Notes under the pieces: generated by a model
What the model saw: only the letters and a program-made list of their open reading frames with translations
Databases searched by the model: none
What the model was told of the DNA's origin: nothing
Made by a program: the position numbers and the translations under genes
Assembly: GCA_025201375.1 (NCBI GenBank)
Contig: JAIWZP010000031.1
Span: 1 to 64,000 of the forward strand
DNA length: 64,000 bases
DNA from: Gongronella butleri
Taxonomy: Eukaryota; Mucoromycota; Mucoromycetes; Mucorales; Cunninghamellaceae
Direction: 5' to 3'
Shown: in pieces, positions 11,966 through 22,286 of the stretch
Layout: every line of letters starts with the position of its first letter
How positions within the stretch are numbered: position 1 is the stretch's first letter

Positions 11966-14900
11966 ATGGCCGTGTCTTTGGATATCACGGCAGTGTGTCA
12001 CGTACGTTTCACTCGCAAATGCCTTTTGCATCGCTCTGCAGCCAGACTGACGCACTGTATCTTTATCTTTTTAGCTTGTGGAGCGGTTTTCGGCGCCTGG
12101 CGACTCTGAGGAGGCCAAAGCCTTGCAGGAGCAAATGCAAGCGATCCAGAAGCAGCCCGAAGCCTGGGAGCTTGCCCCACAACTGCTTAGCGTCGAGGTA
12201 AAAAGGCAGCGACCGTGTCGAATTGCGCTGAAATGTATTTGAGGTGCGTAAAAGAGAGAGTGTGCCTGGCTTACCACCTTTTTTTTTTTTTTTACACGTC
12301 ACAGAGCGATGTGTGCAAATTCTTCGGCGCGCACACCTTCCAGGTGAAGATCGCGCGTGATTGGTAAGCCGGGGATGAGGCGCAGCACGCGATTTTATCG
12401 AAAATGTTCAAACCAATGGGCAATGGACGCGTTTTTAGGGCGACGCTTCCCGAGGAACGCGTGGACTGGCTGCGCAACGAGCTGATCGGCTGGGCCATCA
12501 AGTGTAGCGCAGGGCCCATGTTCATCACAAGAAAGATTTGCATCGCGGTAAAGCAAAAAGACGGCCATTTGCGCTCCTCCCATGGCTCCTCATCTTTTTT
12601 TTTCTTTTTTCTTTTTTCTCTTTTTTGTAGATGATCAGCCTCGCGTTCCGTATCGCGCCCGATCGTTGGCCGCAATTCATGTCCAGCACCGTCAATGCAT
12701 TGGCGCAGAGCAACATGGCCAATACCAATGCGATCAATGACACCATCCTTGAGTTTCTGACTCTCGTACCTCAGGAGGTGGACAATGCCGAGCTGCTCGG
12801 TGGTCAAAAGTAAGAGATCATTGGCCATCACGTGGAATTTATGCTTATTTTTGTTTTTTTCCTCCATTAGGATGCAGATGATGCAGCAATGCAAGAGCGA
12901 GACACCCATGGTGCTGTCACTTTTATCGACATACATCCAGCAGCCTCCATGCTATGAGAGATCGCTCAAATGTTTGGCAAGCTGGATCCAATATGGCATT
13001 GAAATTGAGTAAAGATGGTGAAAACGCGCTTTGATCTCTGAAACTCATCCAATTCCTTTATTTTATCATCTAGACCGGCGTTCCCGCTGCTGGAAAAGAC
13101 GATGCAACTGCTCGTCACTGACGACGACTTGCTGGAATTGGCGGCGGATGTATTGATTGAGGGGTTGCAGCAATCGTCTTGGAACAGATACCAATCCTTC
13201 CGCGACGTCTTGCTCGAGTGCTTAACGAATGACAATATCATCAACAAATGCAAAGTAGCGTGTATTGAAGGTAAGAAAACGCGCTTTGACGCGCTTTTGA
13301 CACGCGTTTGACGCGATTTTGACGCGATTGGACGCATTTTGAGGCAAACTGACGCGCATTGACGCGTGTCTGTCTCATCTGATTGAGGGACCATCTCAAT
13401 TTTCTATTTTTTTCTTTTTTTGCAGAGGAAGATGAGTCGGCGGCGCGCGTGCTGGCCAAATTGCTGACGGCATATGCAGAAACATACGCGGACGACATTG
13501 CATTACAGCTTGCGAATCCCAAGATCGGCAGCTTGATGCATATGATTCTTCAGCTAACCGGGTTTCCGGGCTATTACCCCGTTGACCAGACCGTCAGCGA
13601 GATCCCTCTCAATTTTTGGTACGTTTTGCAAGAAACATTGTTTGACCATGGCTTGATCCCTGTGCGCGATGCTGCCACTGCTTCGTCGACGGCCATTCCC
13701 GACGGTGACGACGATATTGCACTTGGAGACGCGTCATTGGCCGCGCCTCACGCGCAGGACGCCCTGTGGAAGCAGCGGTGTGGCGAAACCGCCACTGGTC
13801 TGTATCGCCAATTGGTCCTGATCATTGAGCAGAAATCCGTGTATCCCGAGGACTCTGTGTGGTTGACATGGACACGAGGCAAGTCACGTGCATCAAAGAC
13901 AAGGCGCGCGACGCGTCCTGACACGCGTTTTGCACGCGTTTTCTTCTCCTTTTTTTTCGGTTTTAGATTGCAAAGATCGCTTCCGCAATTGCAGACGCGA
14001 TATGGGGGACACGATGATCAATGCCTACTATGTACTTGGCGGCGACATGCTGTCCATGGTGATCGACCACGTCTTTTTGCACTTGCAACAAGGCCCACAC
14101 GCGTCTATGGAAGCCGCTTTGTTCTGTATCAAGATGGTTTCAGAGGAATTGCGTGCAGACGAGGATGTCCACATCAAAAGATTGTTTGACAGCAACTTGC
14201 TGACGGAGCTCGCACAGAACCCTAGCCTGCGGCTGCGCAATACCGCCCTCTCGCTCCTTGGTAAAAGCCAAAAAAAGAAAATAAGGATGAGACGTGTTAC
14301 CTTTTTTTGATTTCTTTCTTATTTTCTCAGGTTCTCTGTCCGACTGGTTCAAGAAGCATCCCCAATTCTTGGTGCCAGTGATGAATTTCATTGTGCCGTG
14401 CCTCGGCGAGCCGACATTGTCCATGACAGCGGCGACGTCCTTCTCGACGATATGTGATGCGTGTCGGAGCTCGCTGATCGAGAATCTGGGCAGTCTGATG
14501 CACGTGTATGGCACGACCACGGCATCCACAATCGAGGTAAGAAATAAAAAGGGTTTGGGCCTCCGTGTCACCTTTTTTTTTTGCACTATTTTTAGCCTGC
14601 CGCCATGCAGAAGGTGGTGGAGTCTGTTGCTGCGGTGATACAAGTGCTACCGATGGATCGCGCGCTTGGCCCTCTGATGGTAAAAAAAAAAAAAGAATAT
14701 CAAACGATGAGCAACTTGCATCGCGAGCAAAAAGGCGCAAAAAGGCTCAATTTTTTTTATTTTTTTGTATAGACTTTGGCCGATAGCATTCTGCAGGCAC
14801 TCCATTCGGGGGCGCAAGCGGCAGAGCAAGACGTGGACGCGCAACGCGCGGTGGTGCAAGTGCAATTGGGCAATTTGACGGCGTGTTGTAAAGGAATTCA

Positions 14901-16107
14901 ATCGCCAGATGACGATTACCAGTCGATTGGCGAGCGCAATCAATTGTTTGACCGATTTGCGAGTGGCGAGCTGACGACATTGTACCGCTTGGTGCCTGGC
15001 GTGCAAGAGACAACACACGCGTTGCTGCAGGCCATCCAGCACATCATGGCCACGTGGAGTCGCGATGAAGACGTCATGCGGCAATTGACCCGGTTTTTGG
15101 AGGCGGCCATCCGGTCCACGTCGCCCGTGCTCGCCTTGTCCTTTACGGACCTCGTGCACCTGATTGATTCGGGCTACCAAATTGGCGGCTTTGCTTGTTG
15201 GCTCCACACCACCGCACACGTCATTACCGTATATGGCGGCTACCCTCCCCATCTGGCGGATCTGTCCCAACTTGTCCAGAGTCTCTCCGCTCGTACATTT
15301 CAAATGATCGCCAGCGCCCAGGGTAAAAAAAAAAAAAAAAAAAAAAATGAAAAGAAATGAACAAAATGCACCATTTCGACAAAATGACACGCCATTGATC
15401 CTTTTTTTTTTTTATAGACATGGAGCAACATCCCGATGTCGTGTACTCGTATTTCAATCTACTCGATCGCGTAAAAGACCAACCATTATCCTTGGACACG
15501 ATCAGCACGCGCACCACGTGTCATATTCACTCTTTTTTGTTTTGTTTTTTAAAACTAGATCACCCAGCGGTGCCCGCGCCTGTTTTGCGAGCTACCCACG
15601 CAGGGGTGGTCCACCATGCTCAACTTTGCCATTGCAAGCATGGGTGTGCAGGAGCGCTTGGCCTTGCAAGCCGCATTGAATTTTATGGTAAAAAAAAAAA
15701 AAAGAATGCAAAATGCAAAAATACGAAAAAAACAGCGCGTCGCGTCGCTCAATTTCTTTTTTTTTTTTTGTAGGCTGGCTTTGTCTCGCAAGATCCCAGC
15801 GATCCAATGGTGCGGGAGCTGGTCAGCAACATGATCAGCAATATGGGCTTACAAATGATGGAGAAGCTGTTGATGGTAAAAAAAAAAAATGGTTCTCCCA
15901 GAAAGCGAGATCCCAAAAACATGCAGATAAATATCCTTGTGCGACAATGGAACTTACTTGTGCTTGTGTGACATTGCTCTTGTATTTTTAGGGGATTGGC
16001 GGTGGGGTGCCACGGTCCTTTTCGAAACCTCTGATAGATGTCTTGTACAAGGTCACCACTCATTATTTGCAGCAATGCCGACACTGGCTCCAGGTCCTCC
16101 TAGCGCA

Positions 16108-16140
<33 letters not shown>

Positions 16141-16474
16141 ACAATGTCGGCGCATCTCCATCAAAAAGTTGCCCTCGTTCCCACTTGAATGGGCATTGAT
16201 TCTCCTTTTTTTTTTTTTGATTTTTTCAAATGACAGGATGGGTTTCCAACGCCTTTGGTCACAGCACAAGACAAGGAGACGTTCATCAAGGGGATCTTGG
16301 GGTAATGTACCATAATTGCCGGCCGATGAGCGTTTCCACGTGGTGACCAACTGCTTTTTTGTGGTTTTTTTTTTTTTTTTTTTTTCTAGGCATCGGTCAC
16401 TCAAGCAATTCAAGGAATATACCAATGACTTTTCAAAGAAATGCCGTGGCCTGGGCGCCACCACGTTTGGCTAG
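11966..16474 (+). CDS. Importin-beta family karyopherin, importin-13/Kap111-like
   Basis: Nuclear transport receptor made of HEAT repeats. Eighteen exons give 992 codons: 11966-12001, 12075-12197, 12305-12363, 12439-12547, 12631-12809, 12871-13008, 13074-13270, 13426-13878, 13967-14260, 14331-14536, 14596-14679, 14773-15322, 15418-15470, 15559-15687, 15774-15875, 15992-16108, 16237-16301, 16390-16474. Features typical of importin-13/transportin-3 are the N-terminal PEAWELAPQLL and FFGAHTFQVKI blocks, then LPEERVDWLRNEL, a central RFRNCRRDMGDTM block, and GVQERLALQAALNF near the C terminus. The ortholog could instead be closer to yeast Pdr6/Kap122; cargo cannot be read from sequence. Intron 8 (13879-13966) is GC-AG. 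Several introns open with long A-runs and close with T-runs. Intron 7 carries a TGACGCG-rich cluster. Confidence 0.88.
13271..13372 (+). repeat. TTTGACGCG-type degenerate tandem cluster inside an intron
   Basis: The first two thirds of importin intron 7 is built from about eight degenerate copies of a 10-13-nt unit of the form TTTGACGCG or TTGACACGCG. The same word occurs singly or in small groups in many other introns and intergenic stretches, for example 23360-23525, 27350-27360 and 27510-27540. ACGCGT is also the core of the fungal MluI cell-cycle box, but intronic tandem copies argue for a simple sequence repeat. Confidence 0.6.
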
Positions 16475-16737
16475 AAAGAATAAAAATGGCCATGCACGTC
16501 GGTTTAGACTTTTTACTTTGCATGGCAATGGATTGGTGAGGGAGATTTTGGGTGGATGGATGCCTGTTTGGCCATTTTTTATTTTTTGGCCCTGAAATTT
16601 GTACGACGTGCGCGACCATTCAAAAGGCGAGTTGACAAAGGGGGGAATTTGCCCTTGGAACTTTTGGTCTTTTTTTCTTTCTCCTTTTATTTCTTTCTCT
16701 TTGTCTCTTTTTTTTTTCTTGCTCTTTTAAAGCAACT

Positions 16738-19026
16738 ATGCCGCCTCAACGCGCCAGCAGCCTCCTGAAGCGGTCGGGCAGCTCAACGTCACACGTTGCT
16801 ATTCAGCAGCTCGTGGACGGGCTGCACTCGCCTGTCCAGCTGGCCGCTGTATCCAACTATAAACTTGCCCAGCTCACGTTTGCGCCGCCGGATATGCACT
16901 CGCTTCGCAAGACCGCCCTCATAAAGAACACAGTCGAATATATCTACAACGTCACGCCGCCAGAGTGGCTCGACGAGATGACACGCTGGCAGTTCTTCAC
17001 CCTCGAGTAAAAAAAAAAAAAAAAAAGGCAGAAAAAAAAATGGCCCATTGATCTTATTACTGATGTCTTTTTTTTTCTTTCTCCGCTCTCGTCCTCTTAT
17101 TTATTTTTCAGGTCCCTGGATGAGGTTGACATGACACAAGAGGGCTTGGAGACCATTTTGTCCGAGTATGTGCACATTATGGAGTCGTTCAAGGCGCTTG
17201 CACAAGAAGAGGATGCATTGGAGGCGCCTCAACTGGAGATTCAACCGCCCAAGCGCACGACAAGCGTGTCGAGCGCGACGACGACGACCAGCAGTGCAAG
17301 TGACAGCTCCATTGACACGCCCACAACACCATCCACGGGATCTTTGCTCGAAGAATCGCACCATGGACACAAACCACCGGCATTGACGCTTCCTTCGCTT
17401 GGCTCGGCGTCTGGCGCGTCGCCGTCGGCCGTCTTATCGCCGACATCGCCGACATCGCCCACGACATCGGCCACAACGAACAAAAAGCTGCAGGATCAGC
17501 GCCGCAAGAGCTTCCGTCTCAATCACCATCGCATCAGCTGGACGAGCGACACGGGTCTTCCTTCTTTTGCCGCGTCTCAGCATCTCGCCGGCGAATTGAT
17601 GAGTCTTTTTGACATGGAATTCAAAATTGACATTTCGTTGAATTTATCAAAGGCGCCATCGCAGGCTCCTCAACTGCCCGAGCTTTCTTACTTTCAGGAG
17701 AAGAAGAATAATCGCTCGTCGGTTGATTCGTTCATGTGCCTTATCCCTGCGTTTGAGTCCTTCCAGATTGATGGCTCTGATGGTGCGTCATACGTTTCTC
17801 GCGCCAACAAACGCACTTCTATTATGAACCACCGCCGCTCTAGTCTGGGCACATCCCCGGTGCGCTCGTCGTCTCTCAAATACAAGAGCAGACTCGACTC
17901 AAATCGCCAACAGGCATCGTCGACAGCCAATTCCACGCGATACCCACAGGAATCGCGAAATCAACAGCAACCGCAGCAGCCAAGGCCCGGCAAGGCGCTT
18001 TCCAAGAAGCGATCGATTCGTCGCCTCGTCTCCATGTTTGGAAAAAAGAAGATGGAGGTGGAATCTGCGGCCGCCACTGCGAAAACCGCGTCTACCACGT
18101 TGCCGCCTATTCGGCAGCATCCCCAGCATCATCCCCAGCATTACCCAGGGAATTACCAGCTCCAGCAGCCTCAGCAGCAACATTACCATCACAATCAGTC
18201 GCAACACCAGTCATCGCACACGTCCCATGCGTCGCATCAACGTCGTACGTCATCGTCATCGTCGTCGTCATCGTCTCCGTATCGCCAAAACGCGTCCAAT
18301 TCGTCGCCTTCTCCGTACCACGCGGGCTCCCCGCAGGCTGTCAATGCCTCCATCCACTCGCTTGCCTCATACCAGTCCGTTTCCACCGTTGACAACGAAC
18401 CGCGCGTGGCCACCGTCGCATCCGTCACGCAAGCTACGACAACCACAGGCACAAACGCGCCCCCTCATCGCTCCAATCCCCTGAGTCCCACCCAATACAC
18501 GCCTTTAGCTCCTGCGGCCCCTCCGGCATCCATCGTCACAGCGACAACCACCACGCGTGCCCAGCGCAGACGCAGCAAATCGCTTTCCAGTCTGACTTCT
18601 CCGCCCCCGCTTGCCATTGCGCCGCCAGCAGCTCCTCCAGCCAACGTCTCCACCACCACGTCGCCCGTCGCCATGCGTGCGTCACCCATTGAATTGTCCC
18701 CGGCCGCCACTTTGACCGCCATCTTGGGCCAATCGACGTCTGCGCAGGAATTGCAGCAATATGGTACGTCGCCGCCCTCGTCGCGCGACCAGCAGACCTT
18801 CCCTCCAAGGCAGTCGACGCGCCCTTCGTTCTACGGCCAGCAGGAATTGCGCCGCATCCAGTCTTCGAGCGATCTTGCCGAATACGCCAATCACCACCAC
18901 GCCAATGCCGCAACAAGCACCGATTCCCTCGGCAAAAAGCAGTCGTTTATGCAGCGCATGACGTCCCTTGCAACACGCCGAAAAAAGACATTTAAAATGT
19001 CATCCTTGTCCCCCGTTTCCGCTTAA
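16738..19026 (+). CDS. Uncharacterised Ser/Thr/Gln/Pro-rich fungal protein
   Basis: Two exons (16738-17006, 17112-19026) give 727 codons. The first 150 residues look folded and mostly helical: LLKRSGSSTSHVAIQQLVDG, then YKLAQLTFAPPDMHSLRKTA, then TPPEWLDEMTRWQFFTLESLDEV, ending in an acidic helix. A second ordered patch (about 240-330) contains FRLNHHRISWTSDTG and LMSLFDMEFKIDISLNL. The rest is low complexity: Ser/Thr runs, Gln/His repeats near 380-430, and two basic patches, KKRSIRRLVSMFGKKK and the extreme C terminus, which might bind membrane or RNA. I do not recognise the family. It lies 263 bp after the importin gene on the same strand and converges on argininosuccinate lyase. Confidence 0.8.
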
Positions 19027-19324
19027 TTTTTTTTTATGAAACCTTTTTACAAACACCCCCTTATTCCCCCCTTGCCAATCCTTTTTTTCCCTGTCTTTTT
19101 TGTCGCTCACTTTTTTTTATGATTCCTCTGTGCTCCTTACACACCTTGTCCAATTAAAAATAGCATCCTGGTGATTTTGCTCCCATTCTTTTTACATTGC
19201 TTTTATGGAAAAACGCATCATAAAAAGAGAAACTACGCGCAATTCGTCCATCCGACCTCTTTGTGATGTTGATTTCTATGCACTTTTTATTATATCATAC
19301 AAGGGGGAGGGGAGGGGAAAGCAA

Positions 19325-21124
19325 TTACAAGACCTTGCCAGCGCTCAGGTAAGACTTGAGCTGGTTGATCTGGGCCAAAACAGACGACATGCTGGTGCCG
19401 CCAGGCGTATTGCGGTTCTCAATGCTGGTTTCAAAGCTCCAGACACTGGCGACGTCGTCACCAAAGGATGCATGCAAGGTCTTGAGGTCCTCGACGGACA
19501 GCTCGTGTAATGAGACCGCGCGATCTTCGGCCATCTTGACCGCCGCGCCAGAAATGTGATGCGTCTCGCGGAAAGGCACGCCCTTGCGCACCAGGTATTC
19601 GGCAAGATCCGTCGCCAACATGTCAGCGCTCAAGCTGGCACGCATCTTGTCGGGGAAAATCTAGTAAAATGAAACAGAAAACGGCATTGAGCTCATTTGC
19701 GTCTTTTACGTGCTGCGACGCGTTCTTTTTCTTCCAATTCACTTACGTTCATGGTGCTCAGCACACCGGCGGTGATTTGCAGCGAGCCAGAGAGCGTGTC
19801 GGCAGCGTCAAACATGGGTTCTTTGTCTTCTTGCAGATCCTTGTTGTACGTGCTGGGAATGCCCTTGTACGACATCATAAAGCCAGACATCTAAACAAAA
19901 AAGGACGCGTGTCAGCGCCAATGGCACACTTTGTTTTTCTTTTCTTTTCTTTTCTTTTTTTTCATCGACTTTACCCCACCAAAGACGCGACCACACTTGC
20001 CACGGAGCAATTCCAAGCTGTCAGGGTTTTTCTTTTGGGGCATGAGGCTGGAGCCAGTCGAGTACGCGTCGGCAAGCTTGACAAAGCCGAATTCGCCGCT
20101 CGAGTAAATGATCAAGTCCTCGGCGATGCGCGAAATGTGCGTCATGGTGAGACTGGCCCAAAACAGGAATTCGGCCACAAAGTCACGGTCGCTCACGGCA
20201 TACAGCGAGTTGTTGATGATGCCGCGGAAGCCCAGCTCCTTGGCCAAGAACTCGCGATCAATGTTAAAGGCGTGACCCGCAAGCGCGCCAGAACCCAAGG
20301 GGAGCACATTGAGACGCTCAATCAGCTGCTCGAGACGCTCAGCATCCGCCTGCCACAGCCACGCGTACGACAGCAAAAAGTGGGACCAACGGATCGGTTG
20401 TGCGCGCTAAAAAAAATAAAACAAAATAAAAAACAAAAACAATGAGACGATGTTGCCCACTTTATATTCATATGCCCCCTCCTTTTCTTTTTTCTACTTT
20501 TTCTTTTTTTTTTACCTGCAAGTGAGTGTAGCCGGGCATCAGGACATCCAATTCCTTCTCGGCGCGGTTGACAGTGATGGCAATCAGCTCCTTGAGATGG
20601 CCGAGCAACTTGGAGGCCTCCTCGCGGAGCCAGAGGCGCATATCCGTGGCAACTTGGTCATTACGGCTGCGGCCCGTGTGCAGCTTGCCAGCGACAGAGC
20701 CAACGAGCTCGCCCAGGCGGCGCTCATTGGCAGTGTGGATGTCCTCGTCACCAGCCTTGATCTCAAACGTGTTCTTGCTCCACTCCTCCATCACCTTCTC
20801 CAAACCGTCAACCAATTGGTCGCGCTCTTCGTCGGAAATGATCCCATTCTTGGCAAGCGCCTTGGCATACGCCATCGAACCAATGCAGTCCGCAGCGTAC
20901 ATGCGACGGTCAAAGTGAATCGACGCATTAAACGCGTCCATCAGAGGATCCACGGCGCCGGTGAAGCGACCACCTAGGCGACGAAAAAAAAAAAAAAAAT
21001 CAGCAATCATGATCCATTGACGCGTACACCTGCACACACTCACACACTCTCACACACCCGAGCGCACCGCCTTTCCACACCATGCTCCACAAGGCTTACC
21101 CCATAACTTTTTAGGCTGAGACAT
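19325..21124 (-). CDS. ARG4: Argininosuccinate lyase
   Basis: Last step of arginine synthesis: argininosuccinate to arginine plus fumarate, a cytosolic homotetramer. Five exons (21124-21100, 20973-20516, 20406-19975, 19890-19747, 19660-19325) give 464 codons, the standard length. The start [20 protein letters not shown] is typical, and the split W-G-G codon restores the family block. [13 protein letters not shown] and the fumarase/ASL superfamily signature [12 protein letters not shown] (residues 279-290) are intact, including the lysines of the mobile loop. A TGAGTCA site lies 131 bp upstream of the start. The gene is divergent from a GNAT acetyltransferase. Confidence 0.97.
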
Positions 21125-21254
21125 GTTTGTTGTTGGTGAAAATGAGTTGTATGAAAAAAAAAAAAATTCAAGAGTGAGGAAAAAAAAAAAAAAAGACGCT
21201 GTCAAAAGATGATCATGGCTTTTTATGGCGTTATCGTTTGGTGCTCCGCTGCAA

Positions 21255-21261
21255 TGAGTCA
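21255..21261 (-). promoter_or_regulatory. Gcn4/Cpc1-type site (TGAGTCA) upstream of argininosuccinate lyase
   Basis: A perfect TGA(C/G)TCA palindrome lies 131 bp before the ATG. Gcn4/Cpc1 bZIP factors activate arginine genes through this site under general amino-acid control in yeast and Neurospora. A single 7-bp match could be chance, so its function is inferred from position and gene identity. Confidence 0.4.
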
Positions 21262-21860
21262 TCTGCCTTACACGCCCATGAAATCCACCCAATGGCCCCC
21301 GCTCTTTCCTTTTTTCAGGGGGGGATTTGCATTATTTGTTTGTGCACTCGAGAAAAACCACACAATCGTCACGGAAACGTGCCGAAAAAGATGAATCATG
21401 CGAACCGATGGACACTTTTGTGTAAAACGAACCGCCTTGCCTGGCAACTGCCATTGATTTCCATGAATTGTGAGAACCTGCGCCGCTTCAGGCATTCTTC
21501 CTCTAGCGAGTGCCTTGGACGACATCGAATTGATTAAAACCGCTCTCTGTCGAACCCCGTACGAGTGCACGCGAAATAAAGCCGTCAGTCAGGAAAGTCT
21601 CGCGGTCGTGGGCACGACCAATTCTCGCTAGGTACCTTTTTTTGACGCGCTGTGCCATGCATTTCGCCATTGCACTGCTTGTCATCTTGAGCGCTTAGGC
21701 AGCCAATAAAATGCCGGGGTCATGGAGATCCACGTTGCCAAAAAAAAAAAAAAAAAAAAAAAAAAACACACACACGCACAAATTGAGAGCCGCTCAGATT
21801 CCCTTTTTCATTTTTTTTTTTTTCATCTCTTTTCCCTCTATTTACAACCCTCTCGCGAAA

Positions 21861-22286
21861 ATGACCATCATTGAGCTGCTTGACCAGCGTAATGAGGCCC
21901 ATGTCGCACAGCTATACCCGCTTCTCCAGCAATTGTCATCGTCAGTCACGCCCGACAGCATCCCACAGGCATTGGCGCACCCCGGCACTCTCATTTTCAT
22001 TGCCAGGCAAGACGAGACCGTCGTGGGTACGGGCTCGCTCGCATGGAGCGCGTGCCTCACGGGCGTGCGCGTGCACATTGAGGACGTGGTCATCAGCGAC
22101 CATTTCCGCCGCCAGGGTATCGCGTCCTTGCTCATGTCAGCCATGATCGAGCATGCACAGCAGCATCTGCACGCAAAAAGCATCGACCTGACAAGCCGAC
22201 CAGACCGCGTCGCTGCCAACACACTTTATCGCAAGCTCGGCTTTGTTCAGCGGGACACAAACGTATACAGATACTCACCATCGTGA
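21861..22286 (+). CDS. Single-domain GNAT N-acetyltransferase, bacterial-like, intronless
   Basis: A 141-residue protein that is one complete GNAT fold. The N-terminal helices are followed by a strand with HIEDVVISD, the acetyl-CoA loop RRQGIA at residues 83-88, and the C-terminal DLTSRPDRVAANTLYRKLGF block. The wording of that last block (DLTSRP-R-AAN-LY-LGF) is common in small bacterial and archaeal GNATs. The substrate is unknown. It is the only supported gene here without an intron. It is divergent from argininosuccinate lyase. The ATG follows a pyrimidine-rich leader; an upstream in-frame extension reads only homopolymer and is rejected. Confidence 0.85.
   Translation: MTIIELLDQRNEAHVAQLYPLLQQLSSSVTPDSIPQALAHPGTLIFIARQDETVVGTGSLAWSACLTGVRVHIEDVVISDHFRRQGIASLLMSAMIEHAQQHLHAKSIDLTSRPDRVAANTLYRKLGFVQRDTNVYRYSPS

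Noticed and set aside
14647..15390. Long minus-strand frame of 247 codons
   Set aside because: It lies antisense to importin exons 11-12, is bounded by homopolymer runs read as poly-Phe, and shows no recognisable domain.
21711..21860. N-terminal extension of the GNAT gene
   Set aside because: It reads an A-run as poly-Lys and a T-run as poly-Phe; the ATG at 21861 gives a complete GNAT fold.
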